A stretch of DNA of 44,585 bases from Candidatus Woesearchaeota archaeon (GCA_018302465.1 JAGVZQ010000001.1:66235-110819); one strand, 5' to 3'. Positions 25,101 through 34,360 are shown, counted from the stretch's first letter. Program-made: numbers and translations. Notes: generated by a model from the letters alone, not told the origin.

Positions 25101-25531
25101 AAAGAATCAGATGTTATTTTTGGCTCTCTGTAAACTCGGTCAACATAATCCCCTTTTTCATAGGTTCCTTCTATGTTTACTGTGCCTTTCAGGTCATTAT
25201 CAAATAAAAATCTATAAGCAAATCTTATGTCTGCTTCATAGCATTCAATTTTTTTCTTTGAGAATTTATCTCTTAACTTCGGCACATCTGCAGGATTGTT
25301 CAAAACTATCTTTGAAACTTTTTTACCCTTGAAATTTGTAAAGTTTGTCTCTTCAAAGTCAAATTTTTCTAGTTTTTTGGCTTTTGCTAATTTGGAAGAT
25401 TCTATGAAAAAGTAAGGTTTTTGGCGGGTTATAGTTAAGAAGGATTCACCATTCTCCAACCTTCCATAAATCTGCACATAAGCCTTATTATTTTCTACAT
25501 TATAGGTGGGATAAAGAATAAATCCTTTCAT
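22109..25531 (-). CDS. polB: Family B DNA polymerase containing an intein
   Basis: This is a replicative or repair family B polymerase. The ATG at 25531 is preferred over one at 25546 because a TATA element is centred about 25 bases upstream of it. Numbering is from 25531 (1140 residues). Exonuclease motifs are D154-I-E156 (Exo I), W-N-L-I-D-F-D (Exo II, about 216-222) and Y-N-L-Q-D (Exo III, about 332-336). Polymerase motif A is D-F-K-S-L-Y-P-S (from D421), motif B is split by the intein (K-I-T-M-N / S-M-F-G-S), and motif C is Y-S-D-T-D-S (D907, D909). K-K-R-Y-A-G-L follows near 976. The C-terminal Q-H-S-L-F-D-F (1132-1138) is a PCNA-binding box. After splicing the enzyme is 778 residues, normal for archaeal PolB. 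Confidence 0.95.
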   Translation of the reverse strand: MKGFILYPTYNVENNKAYVQIYGRLENGESFLTITRQKPYFFIESSKLAKAKKLEKFDFEETNFTNFKGKKVSKIVLNNPADVPKLRDKFSKKKIECYEADIRFAYRFLFDNDLKGTVNIEGTYEKGDYVDRVYREPKITSDSFSPKLSILSLDIETSQDQNRLYSIALYSKNIKKVLIISKDKVQGAENYSSEKELLESFKGLIRKEDPDIITGWNLIDFDLLVLKNLFDKNKIKFSLGRSDDLSKLSIENDFFKTSKATIVGRQALDALNLIRDPYLKDAPSVRAMKFENYRLDTIAGEILGKKKLISKDNKVEEIERQFKEDKKSLAKYNLQDAELVYMILEKTELIDLVIQRSMLTGMPIDRVNASIASLDSLYIRETIRRKLVIPTGKFSVKEKSITGGYVMSSKPGIYDNILVFDFKSLYPSVMMTFNIDPYSFREKKEKNCIESPNKAYFKNEDGIIPKILERLFKERAKAKQQKKELASQAIKITMNCFSQDTEILTEHGIRNIKEVKLGDRVYSINPANNSIGLQATTKVFSYNYKGDMIRMKSTVVDYLVTPNHRFLVSTEKNGSYMWKTAQELYDRKKEYWLPLHSKIKGHIIEEISLEELCKKHKIKYGIKGKKLQKGPKHSSINKIYKIKDWLSLLGWYISEGCIYTSKEKRYPGKVSWRGITKIMTISQKIEPNRKEIKKLFERMNFKYCSQKSGISISNHILSEVLEKEIGKGTNSKRIPLWVYNLDPNLLVHLFKSMMEGDGDRNGRRYSTKSRKLAEDFMRLVRHLGWYSTIFIEKGRYNGKEYTMYRVRINKNRGIRPYLHPQRNMNLEKFTGKVFCIEVQPHHTILAGRDYKLNFCGQSMFGSLASPASRFFNMKIANAITHFGQSLIKSTAKKIEEDYKNVEVIYSDTDSIFVSANLTSSSEAEKLGKTIEGQINNFYKKHIKEEYSRESKLELDFEKNYIKFLMPKIRGGEEGAKKRYAGLLKQDGKEKIDFVGLESARRDWTEASKKFQLELLNRIFHKEEVSEYVKKFVKELKDGMYDDLLIYRKAISKDLKEYTKINPQHVQAAKKLKKITSNIIEYVITTDGPEPIQNQKHKIDYDHYINKQIKPIADSVLCFYNVSFDDLLRSTTQHSLFDFKK
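22961..24046 (-). mobile_element. PolB intein with LAGLIDADG homing endonuclease
   Basis: This 362-residue in-frame insertion starts at Cys (C-F-S-Q-D-T-E-I-L, block A) and has block B T-P-N-H-R-F. Two LAGLIDADG-like dodecapeptides follow, L-L-G-W-Y-I-S-E-G and L-F-K-S-M-M-E-G-D-G-D. Block F is V-F-C-I-E-V-Q-P-H-H-T-I-L-A-G, and the insertion ends N-F-C-G-Q before extein Ser. It interrupts the conserved motif B of PolB between Asn and Ser, which I believe is a known PolB insertion site (pol-b). The last residue is Gln instead of Asn and the one before is Gly instead of His. Both endonuclease motifs keep an acidic residue, so homing may still work. Confidence 0.9.
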
Positions 25532-25552
25532 ATAATTAAACCACATATATTT

Positions 25553-25560
25553 TTATATAA
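25553..25560. promoter_or_regulatory. Central palindromic TATA box for polB and map
   Basis: TTATATAA is its own reverse complement. Its centre (25556.5) lies 25.5 bases from the minus-strand ATG at 25531 and 24.5 bases from the plus-strand ATG at 25581. The whole intergenic region is 49 bases, with no second clear TATA element. Both genes would be leaderless. Bidirectional use is an inference from geometry. Confidence 0.6.
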
Positions 25561-25580
25561 ATCTATTGAATAAGCTTACT

Positions 25581-26468
25581 ATGGAAAATAATAAAGACTG
25601 GATAAAGGCAGGAAAAATAGCTGCTGAAGCATTAGATTATGCCTGTAGTTTAGTAAAACCTGGGGCTTCTTTGTTAGAAGTTACAAATAAAACAGAAAGT
25701 AAAATAGAAAAATTAGGCGGGAAATGTGCTTTTCCAGTCCAGTTTTCAATAAATGATTTAGCTGCGCATTATACTGCTTCTTTTGATGATAAAACCAAGT
25801 TTAAGAAAGGAGATTTAGTTAAGGCAGATGTTGGAGTGCAGGTAAACGGAGCTATAGGGGATAATGCAAGAACTGTTGACTTAGGTAATAATAAAAAATT
25901 AGTTGAATCAAGCTTAGCTGCGTTAAATGAAGCTGTAAAAATTATAAAAGAAGGAACTAAACTGCATGAAATTGGAAGCGTTATTGGGAAAACAATTAGT
26001 TCTAAAGGATTTAAGCCAATAAAAAACTTATCAGGGCATCTAATTGAAAGATATGCAGAGCATGCTGGTTTTAATGTTCCCAATTATAACAATAAAGATA
26101 CAACTGCTTTAGAAGAAGGAATGGTTATTGCAATAGAGCCATTTGCAACTGATGGATCTGGGATGATTAAGGAAGGAAAAAAGTCAGGAATATATGCAAT
26201 TGTTAATGATAAAAATGTCAGAGATAATATCAGCAGAGAAATTTTGGGATTTATTAAAGAAGAATATTCAACACTTCCTTTTTGCAAGAGACAATTGCTG
26301 AAACAATTTTCTGAATTCAAAGTTAGTTTTGCCATTAAAACTTTAATAATAAATGGAATAATTAGGGAGTATGATCAGTTGCCTGAGGTTGGAAAGGGTT
26401 TGGTTAGCCAGGCAGAGTATACTGTAATGGTTGAGAAGGAAGGATGTAAGATTTTAACACAATGTTAA
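25581..26468 (+). CDS. map: Methionine aminopeptidase, type II
   Basis: This enzyme removes N-terminal Met from new proteins. The ATG at 25581 gives 295 residues; a TTG at 25566 would add five residues but lies too close to the TATA element. Metal ligands are D83 (K-A-D-V-G), D94 (G-D-N-A-R-T), H153 (S-G-H-L-I), E186 (I-A-I-E-P-F) and E279 (Q-A-E-Y-T), with substrate-binding H63 (L-A-A-H-Y-T). The archaeal type II insertion is present. The stop overlaps the start of the AlkD-like gene by 7 bases. Confidence 0.95.
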   Translation: MENNKDWIKAGKIAAEALDYACSLVKPGASLLEVTNKTESKIEKLGGKCAFPVQFSINDLAAHYTASFDDKTKFKKGDLVKADVGVQVNGAIGDNARTVDLGNNKKLVESSLAALNEAVKIIKEGTKLHEIGSVIGKTISSKGFKPIKNLSGHLIERYAEHAGFNVPNYNNKDTTALEEGMVIAIEPFATDGSGMIKEGKKSGIYAIVNDKNVRDNISREILGFIKEEYSTLPFCKRQLLKQFSEFKVSFAIKTLIINGIIREYDQLPEVGKGLVSQAEYTVMVEKEGCKILTQC

Positions 26469-27163
26469 AAAAAATTAAGGAAGATTTAGAAAAAGCTGCT
26501 AATCCTGAAAAAGTTAATATTTATCAGAGATTTTTTAAAACTGGGAAGGGGGAATATGGCGAGGGAGATATCTTTATCGGGTTGACTGTCCCAAAACAAA
26601 GAGAAATAGCTAAAAAATATGTTAGTTTAGACTTAAATGATGTAAAGGATTTGCTTTCTAACAAAGTACATGAATACAGACTAACTGGTTTTCTTATCCT
26701 TGTGTATAAATTTGAGAAAGCTGATGAGAAAGAAAAGAAGAATATTGTAGAGTTTTACCTGAAAAATATTAAATCTGCCAATAACTGGGATCTTATTGAT
26801 TGTGTTGCTGATAAAATTCTGGGAAACTATCTGATTGATAAAGATAAGGAAATTTTGTATGAGCTTGCTAAAACTGACAATTTATGGAAAAAAAGAATAG
26901 CTATTATCTCAACTTTCGGATTTATTAAAAATAACCAATTTGAAGATACCTTGAAGATATCTGAAATACTGTTAAAGGAGAAACACGACTTAATCCATAA
27001 GGCAGTTGGATGGATGTTGAGGGAAGTTGGGAAGAGGGATATTAAAACTGAAGAGGTCTTTTTGAAAAAATACTATAAAACTATGCCCAGAACTATGCTT
27101 AGATATGCAATTGAGAAGTTTGATAGTAAAAAGAAAGCGTTTTACATGAATAGGAAAATTTAA
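26462..27163 (+). CDS. AlkD-like DNA alkylation repair protein
   Basis: This 233-residue all-helical protein has the HEAT-like repeat pattern of AlkC/AlkD DNA glycosylases, including G-L-T-V-P-K-Q-R-E-I-A-K-K, the segment N-N-W-D-L-I-D-C-V-A, W-K-K-R-I-A-I-I-S-T-F and A-V-G-W-M-L-R-E-V-G-K-R-D. These Trp, Asp and Arg positions line the DNA-binding groove in AlkD, which removes bulky or positively charged alkylated bases. It begins inside the end of map and ends 36 bases before the pilin-like gene. Confidence 0.85.
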   Translation: MLKKIKEDLEKAANPEKVNIYQRFFKTGKGEYGEGDIFIGLTVPKQREIAKKYVSLDLNDVKDLLSNKVHEYRLTGFLILVYKFEKADEKEKKNIVEFYLKNIKSANNWDLIDCVADKILGNYLIDKDKEILYELAKTDNLWKKRIAIISTFGFIKNNQFEDTLKISEILLKEKHDLIHKAVGWMLREVGKRDIKTEEVFLKKYYKTMPRTMLRYAIEKFDSKKKAFYMNRKI

Positions 27164-27198
27164 TAAATAGTTAAAGAATAGCTAAAGCAGGTGTTTTT

Positions 27199-27699
27199 AT
27201 GAATTCAAGAAAAAAAGGTGCATTGGAACTTTCTATGAACACAATTGTTATCGTAGTTATAGGCGTTACACTTTTAGTTTTAGGATTGGGCTTTGTTACT
27301 GGAATTTTTGGAAATCTTGAAAGTTTAACTCAGAATGTCTTTGTAGAAGCTGAAAATTCCATAAACCAGATTGCTACGCATAATGAAAAATTGTCTGTTC
27401 CTGGTGAGATAAATGTTAAACAAGGAAAGACTGCATCTACCAAGATCTGGGTTGTTAATGAAGAGTCGCAAAGCAAGACATTTACAATTGATATAAATGC
27501 TGCTACTGAAAATAATGCTAGGGTCGGAATAAAAATCTTAGTTCCGCAAAAACAAGCAACTGTTGAGACTGGCGGAGAGATTGGCTTTTCAGTTGGTATA
27601 GAGGTTGCAGATAATATTCCTAAAGGATTGTATGGGTATAATGTTAATGTAGGACCTAGTAATTATGCTCAAAGTTCATTCTTTGTGAACGTAGAATAA
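27199..27699 (+). CDS. Type IV pilin-like secreted protein
   Basis: This 166-residue protein starts M-N-S-R-K-K-G-A-L-E-L-S-M, then has a long hydrophobic helix (about 14-35). This resembles the class III signal peptide of archaeal pilins and archaellins, cut after K-K-G. The rest, about 55-166, looks like an Ig-type beta-sandwich (K-I-W-V-V-N ... F-T-I-D-I-N ... G-L-Y-G-Y-N-V-N-V). It could be a surface filament subunit or a membrane-anchored domain; no pilus assembly genes are near. AGGTGT precedes the ATG as a ribosome site. Confidence 0.7.
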   Translation: MNSRKKGALELSMNTIVIVVIGVTLLVLGLGFVTGIFGNLESLTQNVFVEAENSINQIATHNEKLSVPGEINVKQGKTASTKIWVVNEESQSKTFTIDINAATENNARVGIKILVPQKQATVETGGEIGFSVGIEVADNIPKGLYGYNVNVGPSNYAQSSFFVNVE

Positions 27700-27729
27700 G
27701 TTTATAAAGAATTTTTCTTTTTCTTTTAC

Positions 27730-29091
27730 ATGGTTTTGAAGGTATATAATACATTATCAAGGAAGAAGGAGGTATTTAAACCGATTAATAAAAAAGAAGT
27801 TAAGGTTTATACTTGCGGACCTACGGTTTACTGGTACCAACATATTGGAAATATGAGGGCGTATCTTTTTTCTGATATTCTGAAAAGAGTTTTATTGTAT
27901 GATAGCTATAAGGTTAAACATGTGATAAACATAACTGATGTTGGGCATTTAACTTCTGACGCGGACGAGGGTGAAGATAAAATTGAGAAGGCCGCTAAAA
28001 AAGAAAATAAGAGTGCAAAGGAAATAGCTGATCATTATTTTTCTGTGTTTGATGAAGACTTAAAGAAACTGAATGTTTTACAGCCTGATGTCTGGAGCAA
28101 AGCTACTGAGCATATTAAAGAACAGATTGAGTTGATAAAAAAACTTGAGAAAAAAGGATATACCTATGAAACAAAAGATGGAATTTATTTTGATACTTCC
28201 AAACTAAAAGATTATGGGAAATTAGGAAGGATTAAGATTGAAAAATTAGAGGCGGGAAAAAGAATTGCCATGGGAGACAAAAAGAATGCTACAGATTTTG
28301 CACTGTGGAAATTTTCTCCGGAGAATGAAAAAAGACAACAGGAATGGGATTCTCCCTGGGGTGTCGGTTTTCCAGGATGGCATATTGAATGCTCTGCAAT
28401 GTCTATGAAATATTTAGGAGAACACTTCGACATCCATACTGGGGGAGAAGACCATATTCAGGTACATCATACGAACGAGATTGCCCAAAGTGAATCTGCA
28501 ACTGGTAAGAAATTTGTTAATTACTGGCTGCATAATGCATTTCTGACAAAGGGGGGAGAAAAGATTTCTAAAAGCAAGGGCGGTTTATATACTATTTCAG
28601 ACCTTGAGGAGAAAGGGTATGATCCTATTTCATACAGATACTTTACATTTACTGCACATTACAGAAGATCATTAAATTTTTCATTGGCGGCATTAACTGA
28701 TGCTCAGAATTCTTATGAAAGACTAAAAAATATAATAAAAAATATAAAAGATGATAAAAAAAGTAATAAAAAATACATAAAAGAGTTTGAAGATGCAATA
28801 AACAATGATTTAGATATGCCCAAGGCCATTTCTGTTTTGTGGAAATTAATTAGAGATAATAAAGCAGCAGGAAAGATAGATACTATCAAAAAAATGGATT
28901 CTGTTTTTGGTTTAGATTTATTAAAAAAAGAGAGTATTCCAAAAGATATTTTAGAATTAGCTAAAGAAAGAGACAAATTAAGAAAAGAAAAGAAATGGAA
29001 TGAATCGGACAAGATAAGAGAAAAATTAAAGAAAAAAGGCTATGTTGTCGAGGATAATGAAAAAGGATTTAGCGTTAAAAAATTATCCTAA
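27730..29091 (+). CDS. cysS: Cysteinyl-tRNA synthetase
   Basis: This enzyme charges tRNA-Cys. The 453-residue protein has C29-G-P-T-V-Y-W, H-I-G-N-M-R at 38-43 (the last HIGH position is Asn), K-I-S-K-S at 278-282 and the zinc ligands C29, C221, H246 and E250 (H-H-T-N-E). The G-W-H-I-E-C-S-A-M and H-T-G-G-E-D segments are typical. A TATA element is centred 25 bases before the ATG, so the gene is leaderless. Its end overlaps the convergent cdc48 by 9 bases. Confidence 0.95.
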   Translation: MVLKVYNTLSRKKEVFKPINKKEVKVYTCGPTVYWYQHIGNMRAYLFSDILKRVLLYDSYKVKHVINITDVGHLTSDADEGEDKIEKAAKKENKSAKEIADHYFSVFDEDLKKLNVLQPDVWSKATEHIKEQIELIKKLEKKGYTYETKDGIYFDTSKLKDYGKLGRIKIEKLEAGKRIAMGDKKNATDFALWKFSPENEKRQQEWDSPWGVGFPGWHIECSAMSMKYLGEHFDIHTGGEDHIQVHHTNEIAQSESATGKKFVNYWLHNAFLTKGGEKISKSKGGLYTISDLEEKGYDPISYRYFTFTAHYRRSLNFSLAALTDAQNSYERLKNIIKNIKDDKKSNKKYIKEFEDAINNDLDMPKAISVLWKLIRDNKAAGKIDTIKKMDSVFGLDLLKKESIPKDILELAKERDKLRKEKKWNESDKIREKLKKKGYVVEDNEKGFSVKKLS

Positions 29092-31374
29092 ATAATTTGG
29101 AAGCTCCTTTAATCCTGCTCTGGCTTTTTGAAGATAATTGCCTTCAATCTCTTTGTATCTTTCAAATGTTTCTTTTGACACTGAGGGTCTGACTCTTGTT
29201 AATGCCTTCTTAAAATGATCTGCTGTAACTTCTACTGCCTCTACATTTTCTCTTAGTGCTTCAATACCTGCTTCTCTACACAGTGCTTCAACATCTGCTC
29301 CAACATATCCGTCTGTTAATGTTGATAATTCTTTTAAGTCAACATCTTTAGCAAGAGGCATTTTTTGAGTATGTATCTTTAATATTTGTATTCTCCCTTC
29401 TTCTGACGGAGGGGGGGTTAATAACAATCTGTCAAATCTTCCAGGTCTTAATAATGCTGGATCAATTATATCCGGTCTGTTTGTTGCTCCGATTATGATT
29501 ACATCATGCAGATCTTCTAAACCATCCATCTCTGCTAATAATGTGTTGACAACTCTTTCAGTTACATTGCCTTCTCCTTCATACGCCCCCCTTCTTGGAG
29601 CAATAGCGTCTAATTCATCAAAGAAAATAATTGCAGGAGCTACCTGTCTTGCCCTTTCAAATACTTTCCTTATTCCCTTTTCAGATTCTCCAACCCATTT
29701 GTTTAACAGTTCAGGTCCTTTAACAGAAATGAAGTTAGCTTCTGCTTCTTTTGCAACTGCTTTTGCCAATAAAGTTTTCCCTGTTCCAGGAGGACCATAG
29801 ATTAATAATCCTCTGGGGGGTCTTATCCCCATTCTTTTGAATATTTTTGGATTTTTCAATGGCCATTCTATAGTTTCCTTTAATTCTTTTTTAATATTAG
29901 CCAGGCCTCCAATGTCTTCCCATTTTATATTTGGTGTTTCAATAAGAACTTCTCTCAACACACTAGGTCTCACTATCTTTAATGCTTCCTGGAAATCTTT
30001 AGATGTTATCTTTAGATTTTCTAAAATTTTCTTAGGTATTTCTGATTTCTCTCCTAATTTAATATCGGGAAGAATTCTTCTTAATACATTCATGGCAGCC
30101 TCTTTTGTCAATGCAGATAAATCCGCACCTACAAAGCCGTGAGTTACTTCTGCCAATTTTTCTAAACTTACATCCTTTGTAAGAGGCATTAATCTTGTGT
30201 GAATTTTTAATATGTTTAATCTTCCTTTTTTGTTTGGAACTCCAATTGATATTTCTCTGTCAAATCTTCCCGGTCTTCTTAATGCTGGGTCAATTGCATT
30301 CGGCCTGTTTGTTGCTCCGATAACAACTACTTTTCCTCTTTTCTTCAATCCATCCATTTGGGTTAATAATTGTGAGACAACTCTTCTTTCAACTTCTCCA
30401 TAAGTTTCTTCTCTTTTTGGAGCAATTGCATCTATTTCATCAAAGAAAATTATTGAAGGTGCATTTTTTTCAGCTTCTTCAAATATACTCCTTATCTTTC
30501 TTTCTGATTCTCCGTAGAATTTATTCATAATTTCAGGGCCATTGACTAAGATGAAATTAGCTTCAGATTCATTTGCAACTGCTTTTGCCAATAAAGTTTT
30601 ACCTGAACCTGGAGGGCCGTGCAATAAAACTCCTGCTGGAGGCTGAATGCCTAATTTTTCAAAGATTTCAGGATGTTTAAGGGGTAGTTCAACCATCTCC
30701 CTTACTTTTGTTACTTCTTCTTCTATTCCACCTACATCTTCATATGTGACTTCCAAAACTTTTTCTTCTGATACTTCAACTGCTTTAGGATTTAGTGTTA
30801 TTGTTGTTGATTCAGTAATCAAGACAGGATCATTTTTTGGTGTTGTTGAAACTACTATGAATCTTAAACCTGCAAGACCAAAGGTTCCTATTGAAAAAGA
30901 TTCTTCAAACATATTATTGAAAACATCTTCAAAAAAAGGAGATTCATTCATTGCTCTTTTTCTTTGTCTTACTCCACCGGGAACTATAATATCTCCTTTT
31001 ACAACTGCCCTTCCTAAAAGAACTCTCTTGAATAACTCAGGATCTGCTCTTACCATCACTCCTTTCTGAGCGGGTGCAATTGTTATTGCAGAAGCTTCTT
31101 TGATATTTGCTTTTCTTACTTTAACATTTTCTCCAATTCCTGTTTTAGCATTTCTTCTGAGAATTCCATCCATTCTTATGATTGATTGACCTACATCTGT
31201 TGGATATGCTCTGTCTACTATACCTACTGTACCTCTTGCTCCTTCAATTTCAACAATGTCTCCAGGATGAACCCCAATAAAATGCATTGTTTCAGAATCA
31301 ATCCTTACAATGCCCTTGTACGCCTCTTCCTGCAAGGCTTCCATGACTTTTAACTTTGTTTCTTTCTTTTCCAT
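29083..31374 (-). CDS. cdc48: Cdc48/VCP-type AAA+ unfoldase
   Basis: This 763-residue double-ring ATPase unfolds proteins and feeds the proteasome or other partners. The N-domain spans about 1-200. The D1 ring has Walker A G-P-P-G-S-G-K-T at 253-260 and Walker B F-D-E-I-D-A at 311-316. The D2 ring has Walker A G-P-P-G-T-G-K-T at 527-534 and Walker B F-D-E-L-D-A at 585-590. Both rings keep the R-R-P-G-R-F-D or L-R-P-G-R-F-D second-region motif. The C-terminus lacks the usual HbYX-like proteasome tail and ends N-Y-L-G. Confidence 0.95.
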   Translation of the reverse strand: MEKKETKLKVMEALQEEAYKGIVRIDSETMHFIGVHPGDIVEIEGARGTVGIVDRAYPTDVGQSIIRMDGILRRNAKTGIGENVKVRKANIKEASAITIAPAQKGVMVRADPELFKRVLLGRAVVKGDIIVPGGVRQRKRAMNESPFFEDVFNNMFEESFSIGTFGLAGLRFIVVSTTPKNDPVLITESTTITLNPKAVEVSEEKVLEVTYEDVGGIEEEVTKVREMVELPLKHPEIFEKLGIQPPAGVLLHGPPGSGKTLLAKAVANESEANFILVNGPEIMNKFYGESERKIRSIFEEAEKNAPSIIFFDEIDAIAPKREETYGEVERRVVSQLLTQMDGLKKRGKVVVIGATNRPNAIDPALRRPGRFDREISIGVPNKKGRLNILKIHTRLMPLTKDVSLEKLAEVTHGFVGADLSALTKEAAMNVLRRILPDIKLGEKSEIPKKILENLKITSKDFQEALKIVRPSVLREVLIETPNIKWEDIGGLANIKKELKETIEWPLKNPKIFKRMGIRPPRGLLIYGPPGTGKTLLAKAVAKEAEANFISVKGPELLNKWVGESEKGIRKVFERARQVAPAIIFFDELDAIAPRRGAYEGEGNVTERVVNTLLAEMDGLEDLHDVIIIGATNRPDIIDPALLRPGRFDRLLLTPPPSEEGRIQILKIHTQKMPLAKDVDLKELSTLTDGYVGADVEALCREAGIEALRENVEAVEVTADHFKKALTRVRPSVSKETFERYKEIEGNYLQKARAGLKELPNYLG

Positions 31375-31397
31375 TTTTTGTTTATAATATGTAAATT

Positions 31398-31754
31398 TTA
31401 ATAAAGCTTTCTTAGCCTCTTTGAAAAAAATATTGAAAGCTTTTCAGGCTCTTCTAAGCACATTCTTATTGATTCTTCCATTTCTTCCTGCATTTCTTCC
31501 TGGAAGTTAATTATCTCTTTTGGTATTGAAATAGTATAGGAGTTTCCTACCATTCTTAGTTTTACTCTAAACTCTTTTTCTTTTATTCTTTGGAAATGCC
31601 TTAATTCTTCTAAATCTCCAGGATGGAAGACTTTTTTATTACAACTTGGACAATGTAAAGCTCTTAAAGTATAGCCTTCTTTCTGTGCTGTTCCTTTCTG
31701 CATTTGGACATTGCAGTGGTTACATAAAACTTTTTGATTGAATAGGTCTTCCAT
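31398..31754 (-). CDS. Zinc-ribbon plus AbrB/SpoVT DNA-binding protein
   Basis: The ATG at 31754 gives 118 residues; the open frame reaches 31814, but a TATA element (ATTTATATAC, about 31781-31790) sits about 32 bases upstream of 31754, so the shorter form is preferred. The protein has a zinc ribbon (C-N-H-C ... H-C-P-S-C) at about 11-45 and an AbrB-like hairpin (R-V-K-L-R-M-V-G-N-S-Y-T-I-S-I-P-K-E) at about 61-80, then an acidic helix. This suggests a transcription regulator. Two copies of TATACAC, 13 bases apart, lie between TATA and ATG and may be its own operator. It precedes cdc48. Confidence 0.7.
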   Translation of the reverse strand: MEDLFNQKVLCNHCNVQMQKGTAQKEGYTLRALHCPSCNKKVFHPGDLEELRHFQRIKEKEFRVKLRMVGNSYTISIPKEIINFQEEMQEEMEESIRMCLEEPEKLSIFFSKRLRKLY

Positions 31755-31829
31755 GTGTATACGTGTTGTGTATATATCTGGTATATAAATATTTCGGTTT
31801 AAATGGCTTTGCACAAATATATAATAAAA

Positions 31830-33017
31830 CTATTCATGCCTTAATGCATCAACTGGATTTAATTGTGAAGCTTTTATTGCAGGCAATGCTCCTGAAACCA
31901 TTCCTACTATGAAAGCAAAGGCTAATCCAAAGGCTATAATCCCTGGGCTTACTGGAACTTTTAAGAAACCATAACCTGCCTGTTTAGCAGCTATTGTAAC
32001 TATTTGTCCAATTCCAATTCCAATTCCAACACCAAAAGTTCCACCGAATAAACCAAGCAAGCCAGATTCCATCAAGAAGATTGTTAAGATGTTTTTGTTC
32101 TGCGCTCCAATGCTTTTCATTATTCCTATTTCTTTCGTTCTTTCCAAGACACTCGTATACATAGAATTCATTATACCAATTCCGCCAACAACTAAAGAAA
32201 TAGCTGCAATTCCTATTAATACAACTTGAACAACGCCAAGAATGTTATTTATTTGTTGAGCTATTTGTTCTGCGGTTAATACCTGATAATTTTCATCATC
32301 TCTTGCTTTTTTTAATTCTCTCTCTACTTTTTCCTGCAATTCCGAGATATCAATACCTTCTTTTGCCTGAGCAATGATAATATCAACATGATCTGGTTCA
32401 TTGAAAGCATCCCTATATGCATCTATTGGAATATTAATTGAATTATCATCTTGGGCATTTCCTATTTCTTTAAGAATCCCTATAACTGTGAATTCCTCTC
32501 CATTAATGTCTATCTTGCTTCTTAATCTTATTTTTTTATCGAACATGACATTTGATACTCTATGCCCGATCAATGCTACTTTTTTTTCTCCGGGCCTTAT
32601 CATTCTTCCTTCTTCTATCTCAAGACCTACATCCTTGAATGCTTCAGTATAATCTTCTGCTGGCAGACCTTGTACAGATGTAAACTTTACTTCATTAGAA
32701 TACTCTACTTCTGCAGTTGTGAAAACTGAGGGAGATACATATTTGAATTCTGATAATTTTTTTATTGTATCTACATCTTTTTCTGTTAGTCCTTTAGAAG
32801 CAGAACCTGGACCTTGAAAGCCTTGCGCAGAAATCAAAATTCTGTCTGCTCCAAAAGTTGAGAATTGCTCTTCAATACTTCCCTTTAATCCCTGAGAAAC
32901 AGAAATTAATGCTATAATTGCAGCTACACCAATAATTATACCAAGAACTGTCAGCCAACTCCTGAGTTTACGATGAAGGATATTGCTGACAGCGAAGTGC
33001 AGATAGTCATTTATCAT
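31830..33017 (-). CDS. MacB/FtsX-family ABC transporter permease
   Basis: This 395-residue protein has an N-terminal membrane helix (about 20-45, L-G-I-I-I-G-V-A-A-I-I-A-L), a large external domain (about 50-265) and three C-terminal membrane segments. The family signature E-R-T-K-E-I-G-I-M-K-S-I-G-A lies after the second helix, and the end reads L-N-P-V-D-A-L-R-H-E. MacB/LolC-type permeases move lipids, lipoproteins or peptides by mechanotransmission. It is the last gene of a three-gene operon whose members overlap by 4 bases each. Confidence 0.9.
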   Translation of the reverse strand: MINDYLHFAVSNILHRKLRSWLTVLGIIIGVAAIIALISVSQGLKGSIEEQFSTFGADRILISAQGFQGPGSASKGLTEKDVDTIKKLSEFKYVSPSVFTTAEVEYSNEVKFTSVQGLPAEDYTEAFKDVGLEIEEGRMIRPGEKKVALIGHRVSNVMFDKKIRLRSKIDINGEEFTVIGILKEIGNAQDDNSINIPIDAYRDAFNEPDHVDIIIAQAKEGIDISELQEKVERELKKARDDENYQVLTAEQIAQQINNILGVVQVVLIGIAAISLVVGGIGIMNSMYTSVLERTKEIGIMKSIGAQNKNILTIFLMESGLLGLFGGTFGVGIGIGIGQIVTIAAKQAGYGFLKVPVSPGIIAFGLAFAFIVGMVSGALPAIKASQLNPVDALRHE

Positions 33018-34360
33018 TCTTTAAGGAATTGTTTAATCTTGTCAGGAATATGCTTTAGATTCTTTATTCTGAACCATAAGATAAATCTCAGAACCTTCCT
33101 TATTGTCTGTTTTATTCCATATCTCAATCCGAAGTCTATGCTTTTTTCGCGTCTCCAGCCCCTGAATGTGTAATATGCGAAAAGGATTATCAGGATGTAC
33201 ATTATTAAAGTTAGAATTCCTCCATTTGATTTAACAAGACCATAGGTTGCTGCTTTGCTCTTAGAGTAGACTTTTAATGGAAGAGCATATTGTGATGTGA
33301 AATCTTTGTTATAAGAATCTTTATAGTTTAATTCAAAATTTAATTTTGGATTCTTGCTATTTACATGTATTTTAAATGATGCTGTCTGGAAATCATCTGG
33401 ATCCAGATTGCCCATGTAATTCTTGCTAGTAGAAATTATATCATAATCTTCAGATTCCAGAAGATTTAAACTTATGAATTTTACCTCAGACGGGCCAATA
33501 TTACTTACAGAGATTGTGACTTCTCCTGTTTGTCCTGGAGATATTATCTCTGAGTCTTCTATGTTAAGGTCTAAATCTGGCTTTGAATATATCAATAAAC
33601 CAATTGTATCATTTTTATTGAACTTAGTGTTTTGATCATCAAGGAAGTTTAAGATTAAAGGCAGCTTATACGGCTTTGATTCAGCATCTGTGTCTGCAAT
33701 TAAACTGAAATATACACTTGCTTCTTCTCCAGGACTTAACAACCTTATTCTTTTTTCTGCTGTGGTTTCTAATGGGGAAAATGGAGCATTCTTAAGATCA
33801 AGCATGACAGAGATATCCCTCATTGAAGATGATGCTGAATTCTTTAAAGTTAAGTTTAATTCTGTTTTCTGCCCTGGCCCGATTGTATCCGGTGATGTTG
33901 AAATTGATGCAACTGCTAATGTGGATTCAACTGATCTTATATCTACACTGATGTAGCCTTCGCTGTATACTTCAGGGAATTCCTCACTTGAGTATTTGAA
34001 TTTAATTCTGCTTTGCCCGTCTGGAGAATCTGAAGCTACACCTAGTCTGTAAATAACATCTACTGCTTCACTTTCTTTTAATACTCCTATATACCTTGTT
34101 TCTTCATCTTCAATAGTAAAAGGAGAAGATTCAAGCATTGTTATTCTTAAATTTTTGAGATTATTAGTCCTTGCTTTTGTTGATGGGGCTTCTATTCTTA
34201 ATCTTAAATCCACACTCTCACCTGGCTTTACAGGATTAGGATTCTGGCTGATTAAAGTTATTTTTATTAGATTTTGCGGGAAATTTGCAATACTATCTTC
34301 TGCAGATACTGCAACTATTCCTGAGAGCATTAAAATTATTAATAATATTAATTTTTTCAT
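33014..34360 (-). CDS. Membrane-anchored COG1361-like extracellular protein
   Basis: This 448-residue protein has a signal peptide (about 1-20, ending S-A-E-D), three or four Ig/CARDB-like beta domains (about 22-375, each with a G-(P/E)-G-(Q/E) turn such as S-P-G-Q-T-G-E-V-T) and one C-terminal membrane segment (about 383-405) followed by a basic tail. Such NEW3/COG1361-type proteins often sit beside MacB-like transporters in archaea, as here between the ATPase and the permease with 4-base overlaps. It probably works as the external partner of the transporter. Confidence 0.8.
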   Translation of the reverse strand: MKKLILLIILMLSGIVAVSAEDSIANFPQNLIKITLISQNPNPVKPGESVDLRLRIEAPSTKARTNNLKNLRITMLESSPFTIEDEETRYIGVLKESEAVDVIYRLGVASDSPDGQSRIKFKYSSEEFPEVYSEGYISVDIRSVESTLAVASISTSPDTIGPGQKTELNLTLKNSASSSMRDISVMLDLKNAPFSPLETTAEKRIRLLSPGEEASVYFSLIADTDAESKPYKLPLILNFLDDQNTKFNKNDTIGLLIYSKPDLDLNIEDSEIISPGQTGEVTISVSNIGPSEVKFISLNLLESEDYDIISTSKNYMGNLDPDDFQTASFKIHVNSKNPKLNFELNYKDSYNKDFTSQYALPLKVYSKSKAATYGLVKSNGGILTLIMYILIILFAYYTFRGWRREKSIDFGLRYGIKQTIRKVLRFILWFRIKNLKHIPDKIKQFLKE

